A stretch of DNA of 61,175 nucleotides from an uncultured Blautia sp. (GTDB taxonomy: Bacteria; Bacillota; Clostridia; Lachnospirales; Lachnospiraceae), in contig NZ_CAKRXI010000017.1 of NCBI RefSeq assembly GCF_934424005.1, forward strand, positions 1 through 61,175, given 5' to 3'. Under the pieces are notes generated by a model. It made no database searches and was not told the DNA's origin. It worked only from the letters and a program-made list of their open reading frames with translations. Below are positions 1 to 8,848 of the stretch, in pieces (the stretch's first letter is position 1; every line of letters begins with the position of its first letter). Both the position numbers and the translations under genes were made by a program.

Positions 1-753
1 GCATTCTGTATTCCTGGATCCGTTGCTGATACACGTAAAGTAGGTCTTGGACATGGTAACCTTGGTAAAATGCTTCTGGAAGAAGAAACAGACTGCTTCT
101 GCTTCCTGGCTGGACATGAGTCCTTCGCAGCAGCTGAGGGTGCTATCGGTATTGCTGAAAAAGCAAACAAAGTTCGTAAAAAACCTCTTCGTGTTATCCT
201 GAACGGTCTTGGAAAAGACGCTGCTCAGATCATCTCCCGTATCAACGGATTTACATATGTAGAGACAGAGTATGATCCATACAAGAACGAAGTTAAAGAA
301 GTATTCCGTAAATCTTATTCTGAAGGACTTCGTGCAAAAGTTAACTGCTACGGCGCTAACAGCGTTCCGGAAGGTGTTGCTATCATGTGGAAAGAAGGCG
401 TTGACGTTTCTATCACAGGTAACTCCACAAACCCGACTCGTTTCCAGCATCCGGTTGCAGGTACTTACAAGAAAGAATGCAACGAAAAAGGAAAGAAATA
501 CTTCTCCGTTGCATCCGGTGGTGGTACAGGACGTACACTTCACCCAGACAACATGGCAGCAGGTCCTGCTTCCTATGGTATGACCGATACACTTGGACGT
601 ATGCATTCTGACGCTCAGTTCGCAGGATCTTCTTCCGTACCGGCTCACGTAGAAATGATGGGTCTGATCGGCGCTGGTAACAACCCGATGGTTGGTATGA
701 CAGTTGCTGTAGCTGTAGCGGTACAGGAAGCTGCAGATGCTGGCAAGTTCTAA
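1..753 (+). CDS. GGGtGRT protein, 3' part (5' end outside window)
   Basis: The reading frame is open from base 1, so the gene starts upstream of the window; about 250 residues are visible. The family-naming motif Gly-Gly-Gly-Thr-Gly-Arg-Thr is present (SGGGTGRTLHPDN, near bases 514-552), followed by a glycine/alanine-rich C-terminus. GGGtGRT proteins are a conserved family of unknown function found in Lachnospiraceae, Fusobacteria and relatives. The codon choice is strongly biased (for example many GGT, CGT and AAC codons) compared with the neighbouring glycosyltransferases, which suggests high expression. A strong terminator follows directly. The biochemical role is unknown and I do not assign one. 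Family membership is fairly certain from the motif; the start cannot be judged. Confidence 0.9.
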   Translation, partial: AFCIPGSVADTRKVGLGHGNLGKMLLEEETDCFCFLAGHESFAAAEGAIGIAEKANKVRKKPLRVILNGLGKDAAQIISRINGFTYVETEYDPYKNEVKEVFRKSYSEGLRAKVNCYGANSVPEGVAIMWKEGVDVSITGNSTNPTRFQHPVAGTYKKECNEKGKKYFSVASGGGTGRTLHPDNMAAGPASYGMTDTLGRMHSDAQFAGSSSVPAHVEMMGLIGAGNNPMVGMTVAVAVAVQEAADAGKF

Positions 754-785
754 TATTTGTATAGAATATTAAACGTTTATAGCAA

Positions 786-821
786 AAAATCCCCTCCACG
801 TAAGTGGAAGGGATTTTTTTA
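786..821 (+). terminator. Rho-independent terminator after the GGGtGRT gene
   Basis: Stem AATCCCCTCCAC / GTGGAAGGGATT around a short loop, followed by a run of seven T. It sits 33 bases after the stop codon of the GGGtGRT gene. The run of A before the stem gives it a T-run on the minus strand too, so it can also serve the convergent dehydrogenase gene. Confidence 0.9.
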
Positions 822-824
822 TCT

Positions 825-2306
825 CTAATCTCTCTGGAAAAGATCTCGGGTATATACTTTATCTTTTACATCATCCAGGATCTGACAGTAACGGTTTGCG
901 ATGATACAGTCGCTCAGCTTTTTGAATTTATCAAGATCATTGACAACTTTGCTTCCAAAGAAAGTAGATCCATCCTTCAGGGTTGGTTCATAGATGATCA
1001 CGGAAGCACCCTTGGCTTTGATTCGCTTCATGACTCCCTGAATAGAAGACTGACGGAAGTTATCGGAGTTGGATTTCATAGTCAGACGATAAACACCTAC
1101 AGTGACTGATTTTTCCATAGAAGAATTGTAAGTATTTTCTTCATCATAACCGTAATAACCGGCTTTTTGTAATACACGGTCTGCAATGAAATCTTTACGC
1201 GTACGGTTACTTTCAACGATCGCACTCATCATATTCTGTGGAACATCGTTATAGTTGGCGAGAAGCTGCTTGGTATCTTTTGGAAGACAGTATCCACCGT
1301 AACCGAAGGAAGGATTGTTGTAATGCGTCCCGATACGAGGGTCCAGGCAGACACCCTGGATAATGTTCTGTGTATTCAGACCTTTCATTTCAGCGTAAGT
1401 ATCCAGCTCGTTAAAGTAAGAAACACGAAGTGCCAGGTAGGTGTTTGCAAACAGTTTTACAGCTTCTGCTTCGGTAAATCCCATAAATAATGTATCAATG
1501 TTTTCTTTCAGAGCACCTTCCTGGAGAAGAGCTGCAAAATTGTGGGATGCCTGTACCAGTTTCGGGTTATCCGGATCTGTAGCAACGATAATGCGGCTTG
1601 GATACAGGTTATCGTACAGCGCTTTGGATTCACGAAGAAATTCCGGACTGAAGATGATATTTGCTGTATTGTATTTCTTTCTGACAGATTCTGTATAGCC
1701 GACCGGAATCGTGGATTTGATGACCATGATCGCATGTGGATTTACTTTGAGGACAAGTTCGATCACAGCTTCAACGGCAGAGGTATCAAAATAGTTTTTC
1801 TGACTGTCGTAGTTTGTCGGAGCCGCAATGACTACATAGTCTGCATTTGTGTAAGCAGCTTCGCCATCCAGTGTAGCTGTCAGGTCGAGCTCTTTTTCTG
1901 CAAGATATTTTTCGATATATTCGTCCTGAATCGGAGATTTGCGTTTGTTGATCAGATCAACTTTCTCCGGAATGATATCAACAGCAGTAACATGATTGTG
2001 CTGTGCAAGTAATGTTGCGATGGAAAGACCGACATAACCTGTGCCTGCGACAGCAATGTTCAAAGGAGAAGGGGATGACAGCCGGGAAGCAGACTGTTCA
2101 GTAAATACTTCATCCGGATCAAATCCAAGGCATTCTCCAAGACTTTCCAGTTGTGGAATCGATGGGATAAAATCTTTTTTCTCCAGACGGGATAACAGAG
2201 AACGATTGATGCCGGTGGCATCAGCCAGTTCCTGTTGAGTCATGGATTTTTCTTTTCGCTTACCGGAAACAAGTTCGGCAAGGTGTGTCATAGATAATTT
2301 TTTCAT
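825..2306 (-). CDS. Nucleotide-sugar (UDP-glucose type) dehydrogenase with N-terminal XRE DNA-binding domain
   Basis: About 493 residues. The first ~70 residues form an XRE/Cro helix-turn-helix ([21 protein letters not shown]). From about residue 82 there is a UDP-glucose/GDP-mannose dehydrogenase: NAD-binding GTGYVGLS, central STIPVGYT and SPEFLRES, and the catalytic cysteine in [11 protein letters not shown]. Such enzymes oxidise the C6 alcohol of a nucleotide sugar to a uronic acid for polysaccharide synthesis. Fusion to a DNA-binding domain is unusual and suggests the enzyme also acts as a regulator, perhaps sensing its substrate or NAD. Start: ATG at 2306 has GAAAGGTG upstream at a long spacing; an in-frame GTG at 2321 lacks a ribosome binding site. 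A palindrome overlaps the likely transcription start (separate entry). Glycosyltransferase genes lie next door. Sugar specificity is not visible. Confidence 0.88.
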   Translation of the reverse strand: MKKLSMTHLAELVSGKRKEKSMTQQELADATGINRSLLSRLEKKDFIPSIPQLESLGECLGFDPDEVFTEQSASRLSSPSPLNIAVAGTGYVGLSIATLLAQHNHVTAVDIIPEKVDLINKRKSPIQDEYIEKYLAEKELDLTATLDGEAAYTNADYVVIAAPTNYDSQKNYFDTSAVEAVIELVLKVNPHAIMVIKSTIPVGYTESVRKKYNTANIIFSPEFLRESKALYDNLYPSRIIVATDPDNPKLVQASHNFAALLQEGALKENIDTLFMGFTEAEAVKLFANTYLALRVSYFNELDTYAEMKGLNTQNIIQGVCLDPRIGTHYNNPSFGYGGYCLPKDTKQLLANYNDVPQNMMSAIVESNRTRKDFIADRVLQKAGYYGYDEENTYNSSMEKSVTVGVYRLTMKSNSDNFRQSSIQGVMKRIKAKGASVIIYEPTLKDGSTFFGSKVVNDLDKFKKLSDCIIANRYCQILDDVKDKVYTRDLFQRD

Positions 2307-2333
2307 AGAGAATCTTTTCACCTTTCATAAAAT

Positions 2334-2361
2334 GTTATTTTAAATAACAACATATAGTATA
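2334..2361 (-). promoter_or_regulatory. Promoter -10 with operator-like palindrome ahead of the XRE-dehydrogenase gene
   Basis: Read on the minus strand, a TATACT -10 box lies at 2361-2356. The palindrome GTTATTT-T-AAATAAC (2334-2348; seven-base arms, one-base centre) lies just downstream of it and would cover the transcription start. No good -35 box is seen. Position and symmetry fit a repressor site, with the fused XRE domain of the downstream gene as the obvious candidate binder; that link is inference. A near-copy lies at 2451-2465. Confidence 0.5.
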
Positions 2362-2450
2362 TAAATTAATTCTGTTTAATTGAATGCTACCATATTGGCA
2401 AAAAGATTTCAATACAATGTATACAGGAAAATAAGAAAAATTTCTATAAT

Positions 2451-2465
2451 GTTATTTTAGATAAC
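2451..2465. promoter_or_regulatory. Second operator-like palindrome, overlapping the glycosyltransferase stop codon
   Basis: GTTATTTTAGATAAC differs at one base from the perfect palindrome at 2334-2348. The two centres are 117 bases apart, flanking the intergenic region, a geometry that could allow looping between two bound dimers. The site contains the TAA stop codon of the upstream glycosyltransferase gene. Confidence 0.4.
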
Positions 2466-4017
2466 AAATTTTTTGAACCCTTCGAAGCACAGAAAGTGTA
2501 TGATTTTTCAGTTTTGATACAGGAGTGGCTTCTTCAAATGTAAGCATCTGCGAAGAAAGTGTAGCATAATAGGATTTTTTGTTCAGAAGAAGCTTTTGCT
2601 GTCCATATGCAAGAGGAAATTCCGACATACGGTGTAAACTGTGATAACAGATCGTATGCCCATCGCAATCCCGGCAAAATTCGATATGTGTAATACCAGA
2701 AAGCATTTCGCATGGAATGGCTGCTGTAAATTTCAGGAATACAGCAAGTTTTTGTCCATTAAAACGAAAAACGTGTTCCGGATCTTCGCGGAAACAGCAT
2801 TTTACTATATGTGTAGTATGACCGGTTGTGATTCGCAGAAACAGATTGGCTGGATATGGAAAACGCAGGTAGATCTTAGCTGCACCCTCCAGCAGGATAT
2901 CATGTTCCATAAGTTCCATGGAAGTCAGACGAAGCTGATAAGATGAAGCGTGACCGGTACTCAGATCGAGATATTGAAACCAGGCATCTTCGCTCTTGTC
3001 GTCAAACTGCAAAGTTCCGGAATCCGGTGCTTTTTTTATGCTCATGATATAGTCTTTCAGTTCCATGGATAGATTTTTCTGCTCAAGAATGATGTGGTCG
3101 TCAATCTGAAAAACAGCATCGAACAGCATTTTCAAAAAAATAGTTTTTTCATGAGGTGTTAATACGGTTTCTGGAATTTCATCAACTTTGAAGCGTCCCT
3201 GCAGATCGTACATGACATTGTACTGTACATAATCCGGAATGGCCCCAAAACGGGATTTCGCCTCATCCAATGCCCAGAATATGTAGTTCTTGAGGCAGTC
3301 AATGTACCATTCTCTGTGCGATTTGGAACCGTTCAGGGCAGAATTCATGGATGTACGGGCACGATACAGGTAGCGCCCCTGTGGGACAATGCCATATTTG
3401 GGATTCTCTAAAAGCAGTTCCATGATCGCCTTGGAATCTTCTGCATAACGAAGAGAGGTATCGAATGTATGATCGTTCAGAGCTTCTCTTTTGAAAAAAG
3501 CAGATGCTGATGACATCTGTACATAAGAATAATGCGTGGTCAGATCAATGACCTGCGCTTTGTCGGAAGCATATTTGTAATTCAGGCGATGTGGTTCGTT
3601 TTTTTGTTCGAAGTAAAAAATAGGAACAGAAACAAGATCCACCTCTTTATCATGCTCAATAAAAAAGTCATAGACGGAAGAAAGTGTATCAGGAGTCAGT
3701 TTATCGTCAGAATCCATGAAATTAACGTATCTTCCACGGGCTACAGCGATACCTGCATTTCGTGCGCTGGCAACGCCACCGTTGGGTTTGTGTATTACGA
3801 CGATATTTTCCGGGTATTTATGCTGATATTCATCACAGATAGCTCCGGAAGCATCGGTGGATCCGTCATCGACAAGAATAAGCTCCACGGATTCGAGAAA
3901 ACCTATATCCTGTGAAAGGATACTGTCAATTGCCTCGGAAAGGTAGGGCTCTACATTATAAACGGCTGTTACAATGGAAAATTTAAAAAGGTAATCGGTA
4001 TTTGTCGGTTTCAACAC
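2452..4017 (-). CDS. Family 2 glycosyltransferase with long C-terminal domain
   Basis: About 521 residues. The N-terminal ~220 residues are a GT-A fold GT2 domain: FSIVTAVYNVEPYLSEAIDSIL, the nucleotide-binding VDDGSTD, GGVASARNAG, and the metal-binding FMDSDD in place of DxD. The C-terminal ~250 residues are a domain I do not recognise, with predicted beta-rich stretches. It probably adds a sugar to a surface glycan; donor and acceptor are not visible. Start: AAGGAG at 4029-4024 is six bases before a GTG at 4017 (or nine before TTG at 4014). The ATG at 4032 lies upstream of this ribosome binding site and is unlikely. It is transcribed toward the XRE-dehydrogenase gene, probably as part of the same surface-polysaccharide locus. 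Confidence 0.85.
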   Translation of the reverse strand: MLKPTNTDYLFKFSIVTAVYNVEPYLSEAIDSILSQDIGFLESVELILVDDGSTDASGAICDEYQHKYPENIVVIHKPNGGVASARNAGIAVARGRYVNFMDSDDKLTPDTLSSVYDFFIEHDKEVDLVSVPIFYFEQKNEPHRLNYKYASDKAQVIDLTTHYSYVQMSSASAFFKREALNDHTFDTSLRYAEDSKAIMELLLENPKYGIVPQGRYLYRARTSMNSALNGSKSHREWYIDCLKNYIFWALDEAKSRFGAIPDYVQYNVMYDLQGRFKVDEIPETVLTPHEKTIFLKMLFDAVFQIDDHIILEQKNLSMELKDYIMSIKKAPDSGTLQFDDKSEDAWFQYLDLSTGHASSYQLRLTSMELMEHDILLEGAAKIYLRFPYPANLFLRITTGHTTHIVKCCFREDPEHVFRFNGQKLAVFLKFTAAIPCEMLSGITHIEFCRDCDGHTICYHSLHRMSEFPLAYGQQKLLLNKKSYYATLSSQMLTFEEATPVSKLKNHTLSVLRRVQKICYLK

Positions 4018-4155
4018 AATCTTCTCCTTCATTTCATGATAAAATTATCCTATCACAAAATTGCTGTCCGGTGTAAAAATTATGGGTTTGTGACAGAAAA
4101 TTAATATTTTGGACAGTTATTCGACAGGGTCTGAAAAAAATATCATGGAAAATGA

Positions 4156-4184
4156 TTGCAATTAAATAGTAAACAAAGTATGCT
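4156..4184 (+). promoter_or_regulatory. Likely promoter of the glycosyltransferase cluster
   Basis: TTGCAA (4156-4161), 17-base spacer, TATGCT (4179-4184), about 40 bases before the first rightward glycosyltransferase gene. It lies in the 208-base divergent gap (4018-4225), in which I see no other clear element. Confidence 0.5.
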
Positions 4185-4225
4185 ATAAATATTGAAAAAA
4201 CGAAATGGTGTATGAGATTAGAACT

Positions 4226-4939
4226 ATGAAAAAAATTACGGTAATTATTTCTGCAAGTGATACAGATAAATATAAGGAAGAAACGCTGGATTCACTTTTG
4301 GCGCAGTCGATCGTAAATGATATCGAGATAATCGATCAGACAAAGCCCGACCAGATAACACGCGGGAATGAAGTATTAAATAAGGCAGAGGGGAAATATC
4401 TGTATTTTATGAATAGTGGGGATTTGCTCACTTCATTTGCTTTGGAAGAGTTGTGGAATATATGTGAGACGAAACATCTGGATATTCTGCTGTTTTCCGG
4501 GGCAGTTTTTTATGAAAATACAAAACTCGCGAAACGATATAAAAATCTTTCAGATGAATTTTACAGATGCGGCTCTTACGCGCAGGTGATAACAGGGAAA
4601 GAAATGCAAAATCAGCTGAAAAAGAATAAGGATATATTACCGCCCGTATCCATGCAGATTTTGAAAAAAGATTTACTTATCGGGGAAAAATCGGAGTTTC
4701 ATAATAGAATAGATACAGATAGTTGCTTTACAAAACGTATTCTGTTGAAGGCTGAAAGAGTTTTTTGCGTAAATGATATTTATCTTTATAAGAGAATAAC
4801 AGAACCCTCCGGCGTGGGCAAAATGCTGCAGGTATTAACGACACCGGGGTATCTGGTGAAAAAGATATTCGGGTATATGAGAAAAAACGGAATAAAATGT
4901 ACAGGCAAAGCAATCATCCGAAAGCTTCGCGCAAGATAA
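4226..4939 (+). CDS. Degenerate family 2 glycosyltransferase-like protein
   Basis: About 237 residues. The start of a GT2 fold is visible (MKKITVIISASDTDKYKEETLDSLLAQS), but the usual nucleotide-binding DDGS is replaced by DQTK, and the metal-binding DxD region reads MNSGD, with the first aspartate replaced by asparagine. Length is short for the family. It may be a divergent enzyme with other ligands, or an inactive paralogue with a structural role. Start: ATG at 4226 fits the GT2 alignment and has a weak GAG nine bases upstream; the in-frame ATG at 4205 is possible but has no ribosome binding site. It ends just before the next glycosyltransferase gene, with which it probably forms an operon. 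Confidence 0.7.
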   Translation: MKKITVIISASDTDKYKEETLDSLLAQSIVNDIEIIDQTKPDQITRGNEVLNKAEGKYLYFMNSGDLLTSFALEELWNICETKHLDILLFSGAVFYENTKLAKRYKNLSDEFYRCGSYAQVITGKEMQNQLKKNKDILPPVSMQILKKDLLIGEKSEFHNRIDTDSCFTKRILLKAERVFCVNDIYLYKRITEPSGVGKMLQVLTTPGYLVKKIFGYMRKNGIKCTGKAIIRKLRAR

Positions 4940-4962
4940 TGACAGATCAGGAGGAATGGAAG

Positions 4963-6105
4963 ATGGCAAAAGTATCCATACTAATGCCGGCATGCAATGT
5001 TGAAAAATTTTTAAGAGAATGCATGGACAGTGTAGTAAATCAGACTTTAAAGGATATAGAGATTATTTGTATAGATGATGGATCCAGAGATTCAACAGGT
5101 AATATTCTGGATGAATATGCGCAGAAAGACAATCGTATCAAAGTGATCCATAAAGCGAATTCGGGATACGGACATAGTATGAATGTTGGACTTCAAAATG
5201 CGACGGGGGAATATATAGGCATTATTGAAACGGATGATTTTGCAGATCTTAATATGTTTGATGAATTATATAAAGCAGCAAAAGAAAATCGTGCAGATGT
5301 TGTGAAATCAAACTATTATTCTTATGTATCGCAGCCGGAACCTCAGAGCACATATTATGAAGTGCTAAAAGAATATGATCTGTATGATCAGGTGTTCAGG
5401 CCAGTGGAACATCCGGAAATCTTCCGGGTGAGACCATGTATCTGGAGTGGAATTTATCGGAGAGAATGGCTGATGGAAAATCATGTGTCTTTTGCGGAAA
5501 CACCGGGTGCTTCCTATCAGGATACAGGGTTTGCGTTTAAAGTATGGGCAAGTGCGGAAAGAGCATTGCTGGTTCGTGATGCCTACCTTCATTATCGCAC
5601 AGATAATGCAAATTCATCGGTAAAAGCGGCTGCCAAAATATATTGTATCTGTGATGAATTTAAATCTATTGAAGAATTTCTTGAAAAACGACCGGAGCTA
5701 AAAGAAGAACTGGAGAAACCGGTTATATCTTTGAAATATATATCTTATCGGTGGAATCTGTTCAGACTTACAATGGAATTCAAATATGCTTTTTTGGAGA
5801 GGATGCATAAAGAACTTTCAGAGGCGAAGAACAGGGGACTTTTTGACAAAAAATATTTTACGGAAAAAGAATGGACAGATATCAATCGATTAGTAGATGA
5901 TATGGATGGCTTTTTTGATGAAACATTTCGAAAAGAACTGCTCAGGTTTGGAAGCGAAGCAGAACTGGCGAAGGCATTGAAAAAAAGCGAAAACAAGGTG
6001 ACAAAGCTTCAGAAAAAAATAGATGACATGGAAAATTCTTCATCTTTAAAAATTGGAAGAGCAATTACCTTTGTTCCGCGAAAGCTGAAAAAAATGTTGC
6101 ATTAA
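4963..6105 (+). CDS. Family 2 glycosyltransferase with C-terminal coiled coil
   Basis: About 380 residues. GT2 motifs: KVSILMPACNVEKFLRECMDSV, CIDDGSRDST, NSGYGHSMNVG, and IETDDF as the DxD equivalent. The last ~50 residues (EAELAKALKKSENKVTKLQKKIDDMENSSS) look like a coiled coil ending in a basic tail, which could mediate oligomerisation or membrane contact. Start: AGGAGG at 4949-4954 lies eight bases before ATG 4963. Upstream in-frame ATGs (4897, 4939) overlap the preceding gene and lack a ribosome binding site. It is probably a surface-polysaccharide or teichoic-acid type glycosyltransferase; substrates are not visible. Confidence 0.87.
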   Translation: MAKVSILMPACNVEKFLRECMDSVVNQTLKDIEIICIDDGSRDSTGNILDEYAQKDNRIKVIHKANSGYGHSMNVGLQNATGEYIGIIETDDFADLNMFDELYKAAKENRADVVKSNYYSYVSQPEPQSTYYEVLKEYDLYDQVFRPVEHPEIFRVRPCIWSGIYRREWLMENHVSFAETPGASYQDTGFAFKVWASAERALLVRDAYLHYRTDNANSSVKAAAKIYCICDEFKSIEEFLEKRPELKEELEKPVISLKYISYRWNLFRLTMEFKYAFLERMHKELSEAKNRGLFDKKYFTEKEWTDINRLVDDMDGFFDETFRKELLRFGSEAELAKALKKSENKVTKLQKKIDDMENSSSLKIGRAITFVPRKLKKMLH

Positions 6106-6121
6106 TCAAAGGGGAATAGAT

Positions 6122-7123
6122 ATGAGTAATGATATACCTGCGGTTTCGGTGATAATTCCGGTATACAATGCGGCAGAATTCTTAAAAGACGGATTAAACA
6201 GCCTGTTGAAGCAGACTCTGAGGGAGATTGAGATTATTTGCGTGGATGATGGGTCAACAGATGAATCACTGGTAATTCTGAAAGAATTCGAAAAAGCAGA
6301 TGCCAGGATCAGAGTCATTCATCAGGAAAATCAGGGAGCAGGAGCAGCCAGAAATAATGGAATGGATGTTGCAAGAGGAAAATACCTGGCTTTTCTGGAT
6401 GCAGATGATTTCTTTGAGAAAAATATGCTGAAAGCCGCATATGACAGAGCGGAAGAAACAGAGGCAGAAGTATGTGTCTTTAATGCAGACCTCTATGATC
6501 ATACAGAGAAAGTATACAAAAAATGCACATGGGCATTTCGGAAGCAGTATTTTCCGGAAAAAGAGCCGTTTGCAGCAACTGATGAAAATGTAAGAAATAA
6601 TATTTTTAGAATGTTTAATGGCTGGCCATGGGATAAATTATACCAGAGGGAGTATGTCAGGAGATTGGGAATCAAGTATCAGAATCTTCGAACAACAAAT
6701 GATATGCTCTTTGTTTTTATTGCGCTTGCCTGTGCTTCCAGAATTTCTACAGTAGATGAGGTCCTGATCCATCAGAGAGTCAATGTCAGAACATCTCTGT
6801 CGCGTACAAGAGAGAAATCATGGGATTGTTTCTATATTGCGCTTTTGGCTATGCAAAAGGAGCTAAAAGACAGAGGTTTATACGATACCTTAGAAAGGGC
6901 ATTTGTTAATTGGGCGCTTAATTTTTCACTGTGGCAGTTAAATACAATGACAGGAAGTGCATATGAAAAGACATACAGACTGCTCAAAAGAAAAGGTTTT
7001 GACTGCCTTGATATCAGCCGTCATAACAGAAGATATTTTTACAGTAACAAAGAATATGATAAATTCCTGAAAATCTATACAACACCTTATGAGAAGAGTT
7101 CTGGTTATCAAAAGGAAAAATAG
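6122..7123 (+). CDS. Family 2 glycosyltransferase
   Basis: About 333 residues. It has complete GT2 motifs: VSVIIPVYNAAEFLKDGLNSLL, CVDDGSTDES, NQGAGAARNNGM and the metal-binding FLDADDFF. AAAGGGG lies eight bases before the ATG. It starts 16 bases after the previous glycosyltransferase and is almost certainly in the same operon. It resembles the capsular and exopolysaccharide enzymes that add hexoses to a lipid-linked repeat unit; no transmembrane segment is present, so it would act at the inner face of the membrane. Donor sugar cannot be deduced. Confidence 0.88.
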   Translation: MSNDIPAVSVIIPVYNAAEFLKDGLNSLLKQTLREIEIICVDDGSTDESLVILKEFEKADARIRVIHQENQGAGAARNNGMDVARGKYLAFLDADDFFEKNMLKAAYDRAEETEAEVCVFNADLYDHTEKVYKKCTWAFRKQYFPEKEPFAATDENVRNNIFRMFNGWPWDKLYQREYVRRLGIKYQNLRTTNDMLFVFIALACASRISTVDEVLIHQRVNVRTSLSRTREKSWDCFYIALLAMQKELKDRGLYDTLERAFVNWALNFSLWQLNTMTGSAYEKTYRLLKRKGFDCLDISRHNRRYFYSNKEYDKFLKIYTTPYEKSSGYQKEK

Positions 7124-7241
7124 TTTATTTCCAGAGATAAACAGAAATCTCAGATTACAGAAGTCCATTTTTCTCTGTAATATAATAAGAATCAGAATAT
7201 GTGCATAAATTGACAATACAACAGATAAGAGGAAAGAGATT

Positions 7242-8684
7242 ATGGCAGACAAATTTAAGCTCAGCAGAAAAGCAAAGAAAATCATATTGGGCGCATGTAT
7301 CGGAGGTGTGGTTGTTCTTACGGCGGGGCTTTTTACTTATATACATATTGCAGATACCAATACACTTGGAAGAAAAATATCTATTTATGGGGTGGATGTT
7401 TCCACGCTGACGACAGATAAGGCAGAACAGAAACTTCAGGATGCTTTTCGCAACCGTAAGGTACAGTTCAAAGAAGGGGGTTCGGATGTCTATCAGACAA
7501 CGTTGGGTGAACTTGGATATGATCTGGATGAGTCAGCACTTAAAAGTGAGCTTACAGAATTGCAGACAACGCGGGAAGCAAACAGAAAGATCTTTGCCAC
7601 GCAGGAAGATTACAAGATCGCATATCAGATCCAGAAGGATGAAGAACAGGAAAAGAAAACTCTTGCGTCTTCCAATTTTGGAGATAAAGAGCGTACGGCA
7701 TCCGTTGATGCAGCGGTTCAGTATGATGAACAGCAGAAGCAGTTTGTTCTGGTCAATGATGTACAGGGAAATGAAATTGATGAGGCCAGACTTCAGAACT
7801 ATGTAGATCAGATGCTGGATGATAATTTTCGGCTGAAGCTTCTTGGTGGGGATATTCAGATCACATTGGATACAAATGTTTATCAGCAGCCGTCTGTAAC
7901 GGCTTCTGATGAAATGCAGAATAAAGTTACAGGACTGAATGATCAGTTGAATAAATATCGCAGTACTACAGTTACATATACATTGGGAAGTACGACGGAA
8001 GTAATTGATGCAGGAACAATCGAGACATGGCTGCAGATTACAGATGACAGCCTGAATATTGATCAGGAAGCAGTGAAGTCTTATGTACAGAATCTTGCAG
8101 CGAAGTATAATACCATCTATGTTCCACGTACATTCCACACATCCTATGGAAATGATGTCACGGTATCCGATAATGAATATGGATTTCAGATCGATCAGGA
8201 TGGAGAAGTGCAGCAGTTGCTGACAGATCTTGCGAGTGGTACTGCAGTTACACGAGATCCGGTATACAGCATCAGTGGCATGCAGCGTAACGGTGCAGAT
8301 GATCTGAACGGAAGCTATATAGAAGTAAGTCTGGATAACCAGCATCTGTGGCTGTACAAAGATGGAGCACTTGTGACAGAAACAGATATCGTCAGTGGAG
8401 CACCAAAAGCCGGCAGGGAGACATACAGAGGAGCATGGCCGATTGCCTACAAGGCAAGTCCATATAACCTGAGCAGTCAGGAATATGGATATAACGTAAA
8501 AGTAAATTACTGGATGCCGTTTGTATATGGACAGGGACTTCATGATGCTTCCTGGCAGTCTTCCTTTGGCGGAAACCGTTATAAGAGTGGTGCCGGAAGT
8601 CATGGCTGTATTAATCTTCCGACAGACCAGGCGGCTCTGATCTATAATACGATCGATGGTGGATATCCGATCATTATTTATTAA
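7242..8684 (+). CDS. Membrane-anchored L,D-transpeptidase (YkuD) with peptidoglycan-binding domains
   Basis: 480 residues. A short basic cytoplasmic N-terminus (KLSRKAKK) is followed by one membrane segment (about residues 13-35, IILGACIGGVVVLTAGLFTYIHI). Residues ~40-330 form the extracellular region typical of VanW-type/PG_binding_4 domains. The C-terminal ~125 residues are a YkuD catalytic domain, starting at GSYIEVSLDNQHLWLYKDG and ending with the active-site motif SHGCINL (His454, Cys456), preceded by GLHDASW. Such enzymes form 3-3 cross-links in peptidoglycan or attach proteins to it, acting outside the membrane. GAGGAAAGAG precedes the ATG. It lies after the glycosyltransferases, consistent with an envelope locus, and is closed by a terminator. 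Confidence 0.92.
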   Translation: MADKFKLSRKAKKIILGACIGGVVVLTAGLFTYIHIADTNTLGRKISIYGVDVSTLTTDKAEQKLQDAFRNRKVQFKEGGSDVYQTTLGELGYDLDESALKSELTELQTTREANRKIFATQEDYKIAYQIQKDEEQEKKTLASSNFGDKERTASVDAAVQYDEQQKQFVLVNDVQGNEIDEARLQNYVDQMLDDNFRLKLLGGDIQITLDTNVYQQPSVTASDEMQNKVTGLNDQLNKYRSTTVTYTLGSTTEVIDAGTIETWLQITDDSLNIDQEAVKSYVQNLAAKYNTIYVPRTFHTSYGNDVTVSDNEYGFQIDQDGEVQQLLTDLASGTAVTRDPVYSISGMQRNGADDLNGSYIEVSLDNQHLWLYKDGALVTETDIVSGAPKAGRETYRGAWPIAYKASPYNLSSQEYGYNVKVNYWMPFVYGQGLHDASWQSSFGGNRYKSGAGSHGCINLPTDQAALIYNTIDGGYPIIIY

Positions 8685-8708
8685 AAACAGATACATAAAA
8701 TTCAGAAG

Positions 8709-8736
8709 GACCAGTCCGGATGCGGGCTGGTTTTTT
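8709..8736 (+). terminator. Rho-independent terminator after the L,D-transpeptidase gene
   Basis: Stem ACCAGTCC / GGGCTGGT (one G-T pair) with a six-base loop, followed by six T. It separates the envelope genes from the corrin operon. Confidence 0.85.
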
Positions 8737-8792
8737 GTACAAATACATTAAAAAAGGTTGCTATTTAGCAAATTAAACAATCAGGTGTTTCA

Positions 8793-8821
8793 TTGACATT
8801 TTTTTGGCAAAATAATATAAT
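8793..8821 (+). promoter_or_regulatory. Consensus sigma-A promoter of the cbi operon
   Basis: TTGACA (8793-8798), exactly 17 bases, TATAAT (8816-8821): a perfect match to consensus. The transcript would start near 8828, leaving only about 20 bases before cbiD, which begins at 8849 with AAGGAGG at 8837-8843. There is no space for a cobalamin riboswitch. Confidence 0.85.
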
Positions 8822-8848
8822 AAAATGACATATGTGAAGGAGGAAGTT

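Noticed and set aside
8685..8848. Possible cobalamin riboswitch upstream of cbiD
   Set aside because: The gap contains a terminator and a consensus promoter; the leader left is about 20 bases and no conserved B12-box-like sequence is seen.
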